DNA of 64,000 bases from Fistulifera solaris (lineage: Eukaryota; Bacillariophyta; Bacillariophyceae; Naviculales; Stauroneidaceae): assembly GCA_030295235.1 (NCBI GenBank), contig AP026129.1:682001-746000 (forward strand), read 5' to 3'. Below are positions 44,141-56,100 of the stretch, piece by piece (position 1 is the stretch's first letter; each line of letters starts with the position of its first letter). Below the pieces are notes generated by a model that did no database searches, was not told the origin of the DNA, and saw only the letters and a program-made list of their open reading frames with translations. The position numbers were made by a program, and so were the translations under genes.

Positions 44141-46126
44141 ATGAATAGCAAGAAAAATATGCAAGCGGTCGCATGCCTTTTGCTGTTGGCTGCACTAATA
44201 CCATCATCTCAGGGCTCGACGCTATTTCTACGGCGGCGTTTACAAGAGAGCGCTTGCCAGTTTGGCTGCCTCGAACCGCGGATCGCGTCGATCGCCGGAA
44301 GTGCTTTTGTCGAGCAAAATGGAGGCATCGTAAATGAAATCGAGCATCTTATCACACTGCAAACCAGCGACTGGGTTGTTTACAATGTTACAGTTCCCTC
44401 CGACGGTTTTTACTTGCTGCAAACGCAGCTTTCGTTCGGCAACGGGTCGTCCTTGATCATGGACGATCCTCAATCATCCAAGCAATACGCCACGATTACT
44501 GGAAATCCCACTCATGCCAACAGTATCGTGTCCTTACGATCAGGTATCCAGCAAATAAGACTATATGCGGAACAGGGCCCGATACAAGTGAAATCTCTTC
44601 TTGTCGACATTATCGATTCCATGGACGAACAAGCGAATAACGTTCCTCCGTCAGACCAGGAGCCTGAGATGAATGTTGGCAGTACCGATACCGTGTTGGA
44701 ACTAGTAGAAGTCGCCTCGGATGAGCCATTGTTATTAGAAACGAGTGAAGATGTTGACGGCGACACAAGTGAGCCAGAAAGTTACGATTCTTCCTACGAA
44801 CCCAACAGTGAGATAGAGTCATCACCGGTCATTGAAAATGGAGGCAACTCAAGCGATCCAACAAGTGCATCCAATTTCTCATCTACTCCTGTTTCCTCCC
44901 AACAGCTGAAACAGCCTGCTATTGTTATGATGACTGCGTCCAGCTATTCATCGATGAACGGTGTTGAACTTGATAACGCGACTCACCATGGTCTTCCTTC
45001 CACAAAGCTACTTGATGCAAATGATTCAATATTGTATTCTGTGACTATACCGAAAGCTGGCATTTATGAAATGAAAATGAGCGTTAATAGTCTCGCTGGA
45101 GAAGGTTCTTTTGATTTTGTAGATGAAGTTACGGGAACTTTGTACACCTCTGTCACTGGTTTACCGACTGCAGTTAACGCAACTAGTTGGGACACTGTAT
45201 CAGCGGAAATTAATCTAGCGAGCGGGCCGCAACAATTGAGAATTAATGTAACCGAAGGTGGGTGGTCCTATACGTGGATAAGACTGACAGAAAGATTGGA
45301 TCAGAATAGCACGGGCACTACTGATCAACCAGCAGATCAGACACAGTCCAATACCACGATAGACCTGGCTCAACAGCCTCCACCGCCAGATGATCCATCA
45401 CAAACGGTAACGCCAGCAGATCCAGCGCAAGCGGCATCACCAGCTGACTCAGCACAAGCGGCAACACCAGCTGACCCAGCACAAGCGGCAACACCAGCAA
45501 ATCCAGCGCAAGCAGCAAGCCCAGCTGACCCGGCACAAGCGGCAAGCCCAGCAAATCCAGCGCAAGCAGCAAGCCCAGCTGACCCAGCACAAGCGGCAAG
45601 CCCAGCTGACCCGGCACAACCGGCAAGCCCAGCGGATCCAGCACCAGTAGCAATTCAAGGGGATAGTGGCAAGCCTGCGACTCCTTCTAACCTTTCTCAA
45701 AGTTCAACTGATTTGCAGTCCGCGTCACCTGAACCAGATCCACTTTTAGCAAGCTGTGACGCTGTTATAGAGGCCGCAAAATATACCACAATGTCAGGTA
45801 TCCAAGTACAAGGGTCAACTGAAAGCATGGACAACATTGGATGGTTGGATCCTGGAGATTGGGTCGAATATTCTGTCTCCATTCCGTCAGCGGGCAGCTA
45901 TACCATGGACTTCCGTGTCGCATCGCCTGAAGGCTGGGGAAGTTTTGATGTGCTCAACGGTAGCGCAGCACTGACATCAATCCCAACTCTGCCAAAATCA
46001 AGCGGATGGCAAGACTGGAAGACCGCATCTCGCAAAGTTTCACTGTCATCGGGTCCTACCAATCTTCGTATCAATATCTTGACTGGAGGTTTCAATTTAG
46101 TCTGGATATGCTTGACTCGCGCGTAA
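44141..46126 (+). CDS. Secreted CBM6-like protein 4, three domains with PADPAQAAS linker
   Basis: ATG 44141 starts an unbroken 661-aa frame. A signal peptide (MQAVACLLLLAALIPSSQG) is followed by an RRRL motif and a diverged first beta-sandwich unit (WVVYNVTVPSDGFYLLQTQL). An acidic Ser/Glu spacer leads to domain 2 (SYSSMNGVELDN, SVTIPKAGIYEMKMSV, LAGEGSFDFVD, TEGGWSYTWIRL). A low-complexity linker of about ten PADPAQAAS-type nonapeptides follows. Domain 3 is the closest to canonical CBM6 (YTTMSGIQVQG, IGWLDPGDWVEYSVSIPSAG, VASPEGWGSFDV, LTGGFNLVWICL). Polysaccharide binding at the cell surface is an inference from the fold family. Confidence 0.85.
   Translation: MNSKKNMQAVACLLLLAALIPSSQGSTLFLRRRLQESACQFGCLEPRIASIAGSAFVEQNGGIVNEIEHLITLQTSDWVVYNVTVPSDGFYLLQTQLSFGNGSSLIMDDPQSSKQYATITGNPTHANSIVSLRSGIQQIRLYAEQGPIQVKSLLVDIIDSMDEQANNVPPSDQEPEMNVGSTDTVLELVEVASDEPLLLETSEDVDGDTSEPESYDSSYEPNSEIESSPVIENGGNSSDPTSASNFSSTPVSSQQLKQPAIVMMTASSYSSMNGVELDNATHHGLPSTKLLDANDSILYSVTIPKAGIYEMKMSVNSLAGEGSFDFVDEVTGTLYTSVTGLPTAVNATSWDTVSAEINLASGPQQLRINVTEGGWSYTWIRLTERLDQNSTGTTDQPADQTQSNTTIDLAQQPPPPDDPSQTVTPADPAQAASPADSAQAATPADPAQAATPANPAQAASPADPAQAASPANPAQAASPADPAQAASPADPAQPASPADPAPVAIQGDSGKPATPSNLSQSSTDLQSASPEPDPLLASCDAVIEAAKYTTMSGIQVQGSTESMDNIGWLDPGDWVEYSVSIPSAGSYTMDFRVASPEGWGSFDVLNGSAALTSIPTLPKSSGWQDWKTASRKVSLSSGPTNLRINILTGGFNLVWICLTRA
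45413..45650 (+). repeat. In-frame 27-bp tandem repeat coding PADPAQAAS
   Basis: About nine to ten tandem 27-bp units (CCAGCTGACCCAGCACAAGC...) encode the Pro/Ala linker. Variants are AAT for GAC (N/D) and ACA/AGC at the last codon. Copies are very similar, so the repeat is young or homogenised. Confidence 0.85.
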
Positions 46127-46254
46127 CATAAGCCAAGCAGATTAATTATTGCGTTGAATCTTCATGTATTTATAACTTGACGGGTGACTTGCGCTCGACT
46201 TTTTCCGTGAAAAAGTGCGTAGCGATTTCTTCCGCTCACACACTGTAACATGTT

Positions 46255-48731
46255 TTATCGCACTGCCGTGAAACACAACCAGGCTAAGTTCCAGCCACCG
46301 TCGGATATATTGATGCGAAGCGTTTGTGGTCCAGCGGGAAGCATGACATCCGTTGCGTCGGTGTACCAACTTTGCCATCCACCTGACGGAGTCAGAGAAT
46401 TGACTGCACCATACACTTGACTCATGTCTTGGGATGTCACTTGAAAGCTTCCACCTCCATCGGGGGACGCGATGCGATAACTCATCCTATATGTTCCTGC
46501 AGTCGGCAAATTGACGTCGTACTCCAACCAGTCACCAGGGTCAAACCAACCCACATTTGTAAGTCCTTCTGTTGATGCCTCCGAGTCGACGCCAGACATT
46601 GCGCGGTAATTGTTCGCGGGGATGACAACATCACATGAGCCCGCTTCGGAGGAAGGCAAAATGGGATTGGATGGAGCTGAGGGATCAGAAGGTGGTGCTG
46701 GCAAGGCTGGATTTGCGGGAGATGCTGGAAGAGCTGGGTTTGCGGGAGATGCCGGGAGGGCTGGATCGGCGGGGGATGCTGGAAGAGATGGGTCGGCAGG
46801 TTCTGCTGGCAAAGCAGGATTAGCGGGCCCTGCGGGCAAGGCCGGATCGGAGGGCGCTGCGGGTGAACTGGGTAAAACTGGTGCACTTGGATCTCCAGGA
46901 CCGCCTGAATTCGACGGTCCAGGATCGCCTGATGTTGGCAAGCCAGGTGCACTAGGCTTTCCACTATCAGGGGGTACATTACCTCCGCTATTCGGGTCGC
47001 CTGGTGCTCCAGCGTTGGGTGCTCCAGCGTTGGGTACTCCACTATCAGGAGGGACATTAGGTCCACTATTTGGCACTCCAGTGTTAGGACCGCTCGGAGC
47101 TCCACTATTTGGCACTCCACTATTGGGACCGCTTGGCAATCCACTACTAGGTAATCCATTATTTGGCATACCGTTGTTTGGACCGCTAGGTAACCCATTA
47201 TTTGGTACACCGCTGTTCGGACCACTAGGTAATCCATTACTTGGGAAACCATTGTTCGGTCCACTTGGAAATCCACTATTTGGCGTACCGCTATTTGGAA
47301 CGGCGCCAAGGTTCACATTACTTCCACTGCCTGTGCCTGTATTTGAATACGGTGCCGCGGGATAACCACCATTGTTTCCACCGCCTGTCCCAGCATTGGG
47401 ATACGGTGCTGCGGGATAACCACCAATATTATTTCCACTGCCTGTCCCTGCATTTTGATACGGTGCGGCGGGATAGCCCCGATATTTCCACTACCAGTTA
47501 CTCCATAGTTATAACCACCCCCACTGCTGTAGATGTGATTGTGAACATGAATTTCGGGTTGCGTGAGTCCCCCACAACCGCAGCCTCCCCCACACCCACA
47601 ACTTTCGCTAGAGCCCTGACTCGACTCCACGTCTTGTAAACACAACGACGCCAAATTCCAACATCCGTTCAAAACGCGCACTTGCAGAGTATGAGATCCT
47701 GCAGAAAGGTCCATCACAGTATTCACATTCGTCCACATTCGAGAGTCTCGAATATTCTGTACTACTGCGTAGTGTTGATTGTTTTCCATATCCCTTACTT
47801 CCAATGCTCCACCGCCCTGTGTATCCATAGCGCTCAATTGAAGCATATAGGGCCCATCGTACGGTGCCGTGATCGTATACGCGGCCCAGTCACCCGCGTA
47901 CAGTTTGACAAAATCTTTGTCTTCCGTCACGTCGCTACCATTCATCGAGATGTAATCAACAGCGGCCACCGATTCCAAGCAAAGGACTTGCGGAGGTAAA
48001 GTGGTGTTCGACATCTGTTCTCGCAAAGTAGGTGCGGCTGTCGCCGAGTTTTGTTCGGAAACAGTAGGCATGGCCGTGGATACATTAGGCTCTGACAAAC
48101 TCGGCTCGACGATTGATGTATTTTGCGACGAAGCATCGGATATTGACGAAGTTACGTTTTGCGATGGCGAATCCGGCGAGACGGAAGACTCGTCCAGTGA
48201 CGGCGTGTCGAGTTGCTGAAGCGAGAGCCATTGCAAATCACATCCTGATTCGATCACTTCTATTTTCATCACCGATGTTCCTTCCGGCAGCGTCATATTC
48301 CTTGATACAACCGACCACTCATTCCACTCTCCCGTCACGGGTAATTCATCGATGGTGTCGTATATCTCATCCGTCTCCATGTTCTTGACAGATAGTGACC
48401 CTTCGCCGTCAGGGCTAGAAACATACATTTGTAATTGATATACGGCAGTCGAAGGCAAATCGATGCGATACGCCATAAAATCTCCACGATCGAGTTGTCC
48501 CACGGTTCTTAATCCTTCTGATGATGCCTCGTTAACGGTAACACCATTCATGAGCGTGAAATCGGCCGCCGAGACGAGCGTAAAGAATTGATCCTTGTGA
48601 CTGCCGAGTGACAGCCCTCTGTCGCGAAGATTTCCTGTCGAGAAATCCTCTTCTCGTGCTGTGGATGCAGTAAGAGCGGTAGTTGCTATAGCACTGCAAA
48701 GGCAAATTCGCATTAGGAAGCTTCTTGTCAT
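46255..48731 (-). CDS. Secreted CBM6-like protein 5, three domains with Gly/Cys- and PNSG-rich middle
   Basis: ATG 48731 begins a signal peptide (MTRSFLMRICLCSAIATTAL). Then come the family motif GLSLGSHKDQFFTLV, domain 1 (GQLDRGDFMAYRIDLPSTAV, SSPDGEGSLSV) and domain 2 (LYAGDWAAYTITAPYDGPYM). A CGCGGGCGCGG stretch and GGYPAAPY repeats follow. The frame changes at a G4 run near 47480; one more G gives exactly 826 codons and turns the anomalous IPPHRI repeats into GYPAAPY. After that lie PNSGxPSGPNNG and PADPALPAS-type repeats, then a C-terminal canonical CBM6-like domain (YRAMSGVDSEASTEG, VGWFDPGDWLEYDVNLPTAG, IASPDGGGSFQV, SDGGWNLAWLC). It is convergent with protein 4, 128 bp away. Confidence 0.75.
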
Positions 48732-49143
48732 TGTTTCTGGTCTTTAATGTGCCCGTCTCGTGTTCACTTTTGTTTTGCGAACAAAAAGTATCGCTGAAAA
48801 GTTGCCTCCAATAGGCTTCCGTTTGGGAAAGAATTTGGTGATGCATGACTGCTTCCTACTGTCACGTCGGAAGAGACATAGGGCGTGATTGACAAAAATT
48901 GTGACCATCGTTCCGTTGCATCCGCCACAGTCCTCTGCAAGGTGTGGGAAAAAGTGTACAATCACGTAGACCCCCGTAGAGAAATGTACCAAGCAGAGGT
49001 GCGTTCCCGTGTCTCCCTGTAAAAAGTCCTGTGTCCCAGTGACGAGTACTCTCTCAAAACCGATCGGCAAACCACAACGTCGACGACTTCTCTTCTCACT
49101 TTTCTCGCGTGGCTTTTCTTGTCACCCTCTAGTGTCAACAAAG
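48732..49143. other. Divergent promoter region
   Basis: This 412-bp gap separates the start codons of CBM6-like protein 5 (minus) and the PP2C gene (plus). No gene is supported. Confidence 0.5.
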
Positions 49144-50060
49144 ATGATGACACGAATATCGTTTCTTCTATTATTTTCCATTGTATCAAGAGCAGCATCT
49201 TTTCAAGTTGGAATCGCTGTCATTCCAGGAGTCGACTCGGAGCGCCCATCCAAAGTGTGCCAAGATGCGTATTTTGTCAAAGAAATAACGACGAATGATG
49301 AGAAACTGTTACTGGTCGGCGTCTTGGATGGACACGGCAAAGATGGACACATCGTTTCGCAATTTTGTGCCGAGCGACTGCCTGTTTTCGTAGAAACGCC
49401 AAAGGGCCACCTCCGGCGGATTTTCTCGAACGACTTTACACACTCGGTCGAGCCACTCGCGACAACGATTCACTTCATCCGAAACACCGAATCTTGATCG
49501 ATGCGTTTCATCGCGTCCATTACGATGCCATGCAGTGTCCGACATGCCCGGCCGGACGAAGTGGCACTACCTGTGTGGTTTGCTGGATCGAACCAGACGA
49601 AGTGCACGTGGCGTACGTAGGAGACTCGCGAGCCATTCTCATCGACGGCGATACCATTACGCCATGGGCCACGGAAACGATAGTGCGTAAATTACCGAAA
49701 GAAAAAGAACGTATTGACGCCTGTGAGGGTCGTATCGATGGAAACGGAAATGTATGGTACGGACCCGTAGCGATTGCCATGACCCGCGCACTTGGGGACG
49801 CTGCAATGTTACGCGCCGGCATTTTACCCACCCCGATCACGACAACATTCCCACGCAAGAAAGGGACCGTCTTGGTTCTAGCAACCGACGGTATTTGGGA
49901 CCAATTGTCGAATGATCAAGTTTTGGAATTGGTAAAAAGCAACATTGCAAATACATCCTTGGCTGCCGAAGCCGTTAGCAAGCGCGCACGACAAAAATGG
50001 ATAGGAGACTTCATTGAAGAAAAAGCAGATGATATTACATGTTTAGTGGTGACTTTGTGA
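49144..50060 (+). CDS. PP2C-type Ser/Thr phosphatase, possibly plastid-targeted
   Basis: ATG 49144 begins a signal-peptide-like leader with a diatom plastid-type ASF motif (SIVSRAASFQVG). Metal-binding PP2C motifs are CQDAYFV, GVLDGHGKDGH, VAYVGDSRAIL, AMTRALGD, LATDGIWDQLSNDQ and DDITCLVV. The frame changes near 49400 at AAAGGG; one more base makes the span 306 codons, with PKGPPPADFLERL across the join. PP2C enzymes are Mn2+/Mg2+ phosphatases that dephosphorylate proteins. If the leader is real, it acts in the plastid or another secretory compartment; that location is inferred. It is tail-to-tail with the MCM8 gene, 57 bp away. Confidence 0.85.
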
Positions 50061-50117
50061 TTGTGCTATGCTGGCGAGCACATACCAGTAAGTTGAAGCT
50101 TTGAACGCGTTTGATTT

Positions 50118-52718
50118 TTACGAGATCACTTGAAAGCTCCCATCGGTTTTCTTCATCAGAATACCATTCCCTCGCAGTTCATCAAGAACGGAAGGAAATT
50201 CACTTAATCCACAACCAACCTTGTCTGCAATCTTACGCTGCAAGTGCAATACTTGTTTAGAAAATAAAATTTCTTGGGACAAAGACAAATGAAATACGAT
50301 GGACACTTACTAAATCATCCATCGTGCAATGCCCTCCTGGACCGAATATCACTTGCAACTCTTTCTTAAAAGAGGTTTTCATTTTGCGATTACTAACGCC
50401 CCCGGCACCGCCTCGGCCACGATCAAGACGCCCGTTATCATCGCTGTGAACTTGATCCACCGACGTACTTAACAGCTCAACGACATCCAGAGCGTCTTCC
50501 TTTAAGCAGTATTCGCGCAAGCACGCCTTTGCACGAGCTTGACACAATCGGATGAGTGCTTCGAGTTGTCGAGTCGTAATAGGAACCGAGTCGCCATTCC
50601 GACGTCCGTCTGCGGGATACCTGAAGTCAAGTGCATGAAAGATTAGCTTTGCTTCCCGGTGGAGATACATGCTGATGGAAAATTGACTTACCGGAGCTGC
50701 ATGAAGTAATCCTTCAAGACTTCTGCTGCTTCTTTCGTCATTTTTGGCTTACAGTATTCTCTTGCGTAAGCAATGTAGTCTCTGACGAGAGTCGCGGGGA
50801 GAGGCTGCTTTTGGAATTCGGACACCCAAGCCAACCGCTCGGACAAAGGCAGCACGCGACCATCTACAGCTTTTACTGTGTCTGGCAAATTTGTTTCCTG
50901 TGCTGACGTCGTCCAAGAAGTAGTGTTACCTTGACAATTTCGGTATAAGTTCATTATATTGGAGGAAACCAGGCGATCTTGTGATTGATCTGCACGATCT
51001 CGTAGAATGAAGACCAGGTCGAAACGGCTTAGGATGGGTTTCGCCATGTTCAAATTTTCGCTGACGGATTTATTCATCGAGTAACTCCCATGTCGTGGAT
51101 TCGCTGCGGCAACGATGCTGCATCGAGCTGGTAGTGAAGCAACCACGCCTGCTTTTGCAATGGATACTTGTTGTTGTTCCATTGCTTCCAAGAGGCCTGG
51201 GTAACAAGCATAAAAGTGTAAATTAGCAGGACAGTCATGCGTTATCATATAGCAGAACAAATCCAATTGACGAACCATCTTGGTGACTTTTGTTCATCTT
51301 ATCAAATTCGTCGATGCAACAAATACCTTGATCAGCTAGTACTAAAGCTCCAGCTTCAATTCCAGTTTCTCCTCGTTCTTCTTTCGTGAGTGTCACCGTC
51401 AAACCCGTCGTTGACGATGTGTTTCCGCCGACGTACACGCTACGAGCCGCCAACTGCCGAGCCGCTAAGAGCATTTGACTTTTTCCCATACCAGGGTCTC
51501 CTACTATTAAAATGTGAGAGTTCGACCGTATTCCGTTGGTGGGTGTACCACCTAAAAGACACAAGAGAATCCCAGCCTTGACATGGTGATGTCCAATAAT
51601 GGCAGGACACAATGAGCGAACGAGCAGGTCGAATGGGAAGGCACGCCTCTCAGGTAGTCCAAAGTATCGGTGATCAGCGTGACAGAGCGACGTGATGGCC
51701 TGCAATTGTTGTTGTGTGTAAACTACCGTATGTATATCGCTATTTTGCTGACTTTCCGACAAGGAGGAAACCGAATGCCCTCGCAGAAACAACTCGTACG
51801 TACTGCCACTTTCTTTTCGACGTTTACTTGCATCACTTTTCAAAGCAGCGACAGTGCAAACCATCTGCACAACATCTCCAGCGCGACATGCGTTGACCAA
51901 GTCATGTTCGACCTCCACCGCCATCTGTCGTGGTGTCCGTCCTGCTTGAATGGTGCGTTCATCTGCTGCTTCCTGCAGCTTTAATTCTTGGACATCTATA
52001 TATCTTGCTGTGGCTCGTTGAAGCGAGAATGTTTTTCGACCTTTGCATTGAGGACAACACGATGTGGGCAAGGAATATTGACCCTGAGGGAGTGAGTGTG
52101 TCAACGTATGCGCACATTTAGAGCAAATGAAATCCGCGGTCGCCACTCTGAGTCGTTTCGAGCGTGCTTTTAAGACGTGGCCTTGCAATGAAATGAATTT
52201 GCCGACTAGACCCGTCCTTATATCCATCATATTCACAAGGGGCAAAACGTGCAGAAATCTGACGACGATTTGAACCGTATCCCAGTATTCCTCGGGTGCC
52301 TTTTTACCTACCCCGGAAGCCAGCGCCAAAGAAACGCCTAAAGCAGGAAGTGCTTCTTCGGACATGTGATAAAGGAATGCACCGAACGATTCCTTTTGTA
52401 TATATTCTTGTGTCGGTGCTTGTCCCCTTAGTTCAAAATCATGCAGTTCATCCATGAACTCTTGATGATGAAGAGATAAGACAATGCGACCCGTTTTGAT
52501 CCCAAGTTGAGCATACTCTTGAAAGCAGGACGGAACTACTTCTTTTGAAGAACAAAACGGAAGAAGTTGTACAGACGCGATATAAAAGCCAGGGCGTTGG
52601 GAGGAACGCGAGTAATCTTAGATTCTTCATGCGTAGGCACACCAACTAATTGACGGTTACAAGCCCTCCACAACCGAAGGATAATGTCTTGAGGTATTTC
52701 ATCAAACTTAGAACTCAT
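50118..52718 (-). CDS. MCM8: MCM8-like DNA helicase, four exons
   Basis: The exons are 51276-52718, 50692-51196, 50311-50620 and 50118-50237, giving 792 aa. The frame changes near 52600 by one missing base, after which all exon phases agree. MCM8 is recognised by GDPGMGKSQMLLAARQLAAR (Walker A), GVxVGGNTSSTTGLTVTL, LVLADQGICCIDEFDKMN (Walker B), SIAKAGVVASLPARCSIV, SENLNMAKPILSRFDL (arginine finger) and PITTRQLEALIRL. A zinc-binding CSKC...CCPQC pair lies in the N-terminal part. MCM8 acts with MCM9 in homologous recombination and replication repair. It is a single-copy housekeeping gene here, and none of its partners lies in the window. Confidence 0.92.
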
Positions 52719-53104
52719 ATTTGTTCCAATCAGTGACGAGGTAATAGATTGTTGTCCGGCGTCGTCGTCATTTTTATTTACTTGTAAGAGAAAAAAGTAT
52801 ATGGCCACCTTCCAGTTCCGGGTACCCCCTACCTCGATAAATTTCCCTATGGGTCCTACGTGAAATGCACGTAGACATTCGCAACATAGCAACTATCCTC
52901 TCTCATTTACTTCGATGCTTTGTATTGTCCCGTGGTCACTAAGGACGCAAAACCCGTCTTAGTTGTTGCTAATGAAAAAACTCCTCTCGAACAATTCATT
53001 CCATATCAAAATCTTACGTACAAGATCAAGATTATGAAAACATCACTCTATTCATTTATTTGGCTCGCGCAAAAGTGCCAAGTCCTCGTCTCTTGTCAGG
53101 TAGG
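52719..53104. other. Intergenic, no supported gene
   Basis: Frames here (52536-52892, 52920-53132) overlap neighbouring genes or lack recognisable content. Confidence 0.5.
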
Positions 53105-56100
53105 TTACAAATCTTGCACAAATTGCTCCTGAAAAGCGTTGTCATCTGTATCATGGGCCACTTCTGCTATTTCATGGTAAAGCTGACTGACTAAAAACGC
53201 CAAAATGGGAATAAGAGCGAGCAACAACCATGTAAGAAGGGATTTCTTAGTCTTCTTTCCGCCATTTCGCTCAATGCCAGCGAACGACTCGGGTGCCTCA
53301 GTGACCGGGATCATTCTCATCAAGTAACCTACTGGAAGAGAACCGGCCCCAAGTACTACCGTATACTTCCATTCATCTAAACTCAAAGGGTATGTTTGTG
53401 TGAAATCTCCACCATATTCGACGAGCAACCATTGCGACGCTACTGTGAAGAAAATAACCATCAGAAAGATCGGGCTTTGCGTGATTGAACGGATGGGGTC
53501 AAAGCGGTCACCAATCTCTCGTGCATTGAACTCGTTGAACACTTGGCAAAAGACAAAGGCGTTGAAGATGATCGTGAAATGCTGGCGCGATCCGTCTTCG
53601 CAGCCAAAGAACCGGGGCCCGCGGTTCAAGAGAACGACAAGCACAATTAGCTGGTATGTTGCCTGGCAAAGAATGTTCCTCCACATGGGGCGACTAATCA
53701 AACTTGCGTCTCGGCGGTACGGGCGACGATCAAGCAATTCAGCGCGTGGAGGTTCAGTTCCCAGCGCCAATGCACCCATAGTATCCATGATAAGATTGAC
53801 CCACAACATCATTACCGCGTTTAAGGGAGGCTGATATCCCACCACAGCAGACAAGAAAGTGATTGTGAGAGCCACAACGTTAACAGTCAACTGAAACTGC
53901 AAAAACCGTCGGATGTTGTCAAATACAGATCTACCCCAAAGAACAGCTTTGACAATGGACGCGAAATTATCGTCCATAATGATAATGTCGGATGCTTTTT
54001 TAGCCACGTCAGTGCCACTTAATCCCATTGACAATCCGACATCGGCAGCTTTGAGAGCTGGTCCGTCATTTGTCCCATCGCCAGTCACGCCAACGACTTC
54101 ACCCACACCGTTGCGACTAGACGCCCACTCATCTTTGAATCCCGGAAGGATCAAATTCTTTTCTTTCTCGAAATCTCTTCCAGGGTGTGCTTCTAACCAT
54201 TCCTCTGCCGTTGCAGGTATCAACGCCCCATTTAGACGCTGTACCAATTTGTGTTTGTCTTCGGGACTTGATCGAGCTAAAACTTGCAATCGAGGAAGGA
54301 TTTCGTCCAACTGAGCGGGTGTTAGCTTACGGAAATCTTCGCCAAGCATAGAAAGGCCACCTTCGATGTAGAAATGTCAGCAAATTTAAACAGAATGTAA
54401 ACAGAATCTTTCTTCCCAAATAGAAGCGTACTTACCTTTTGTGAAAATGCCAGCTTCTTTGGCAATCGCCTCAGCAGTATCAAGATTATCTCCAGTTACC
54501 ATTCGAACGAATATACCAGCTTTTTGACAAGTGGCGACAGCTTCAATGACATCGGGACGTAGAGGATCCATGATCCCAGTAATTGCGTCAAGACACATAT
54601 CTCTTTCTAACTTCTGAGCACATTCCTTTTCACTGATGTTGGACGGATCGCATACATCCTGGACATTGTCACGGTGACACAGAGCGACACATCTCAGAGC
54701 CTTTGAAGCGAAGCTTTGAATCATACGTTCAAATTCTGCTCGCTTCTCATTGGTCATGGTGTGCTCTGTGCCATCAATCCCCAAATAACGCGAACAGTCT
54801 GTCAAGCACAACTCTGCTGCACCTTTGTGATAAAGAGTCCACGTCGGCTTATTTGCCCTTGACCCAGTCAAATCAATAGTATTCTGTTTCGTGACCAAAA
54901 CTGACATTCGTTTTCTCTGACTCGAAAAAGGAAATATTCGGCTTCCTCCGGGTTGACCAAAGTTAGCGGCGGCGCGGCGCTTGTCCGTGTTATCCTTACG
55001 TGACCAAGCCGATTGAGCAAGTAGCAGTAGAGCGGCTTCCGTTTTGTTTCCAATAATCACAGGCCTGTCTCCGTCCTCACTTTTGATGACTTTGGCCGTC
55101 GTGCAGCATGCAATTCCTTCCAAAATGATCTGAAGGGACTTGTCACTAATCAACACCGGAACTCTATTGATAGTATCGTCGCATCGGGTATCGGCAAACA
55201 TTCCCTTGACAACAGTCATGCGGTTCTCAGTCAAAGTACCCGTTTTGTCGGAGCAAATATTCGTCGCATTGCCCATGGTTTCACAGGCAGCCAAATGGCG
55301 GATCAGATTCTGGTCCGCCAACATCTTCTTGGTCGAAAACGCTAAACTGATGGTTACAGCCAGGGGTAGACCTTCAGGCACGGCAACAACGACGATTGTG
55401 ACACCAATGATAAAGGCCTCGAGCGCGTAACTGAGAATCGTGTGTTCTTTCAGATATTCGGGCTGCACAAAGATCTTGATAGCCATCATGGCGATGAACG
55501 TTGCACCAGCTGCTGCCATACCCACGTAACCGATCATGGCTGCCATATCATCCAGCTTTTCTTGCAGCGGAGTCTGTTCCTGCTCCTTCTCCAGATGACT
55601 CTTGATGATTCCCCATTGACTCGATTTGCCCACCGCAATGGCCACCAAACGAGCCGAACCATGCTCCACGGTACATCCTGACAAAAGGAAGGGATCATCT
55701 TCTAGTGTCTTATCGACATCAATTGGTTCTCCTGTCAGTGCCGACTCGTCGACTTGCAAGCTTCCGCCGCCGTCCAAGTGGACTAAAATTCCGTCACACG
55801 GAATCTGATCCCCAGTTTCGAGGCACACAATATCTCCTACAACAATCTGATCTACCGGAATCTGCCAGTGCATACCATCACGAACGACCACAACATCGAG
55901 ACGCTCACTCTCGGCACTGAGCTCACGAAACTGCGATTCCTTTTGGTAGTCGTTCCCCGCCGTAACGACACTGACAATCAAGACCGCCGCGAGAATGGCG
56001 CATCCTTCGACATAACCTGTCGCCGGATCATCGTAAATCCCAATGGCAAGACTGACAAGAGCGGCGGCAATGAGAATCTTCAATGTGGCGTCATCGAATG

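Noticed and set aside
45318-45653. Leu/Gly-rich minus-strand frames
   Set aside because: Antisense of the PADPAQAAS repeat.
46610-47365. 251-codon plus-strand frame of Gly/Pro repeats resembling collagen
   Set aside because: Antisense of the PNSG/Pro-Ala linker of the minus-strand gene, which continues into recognisable domains on both sides.
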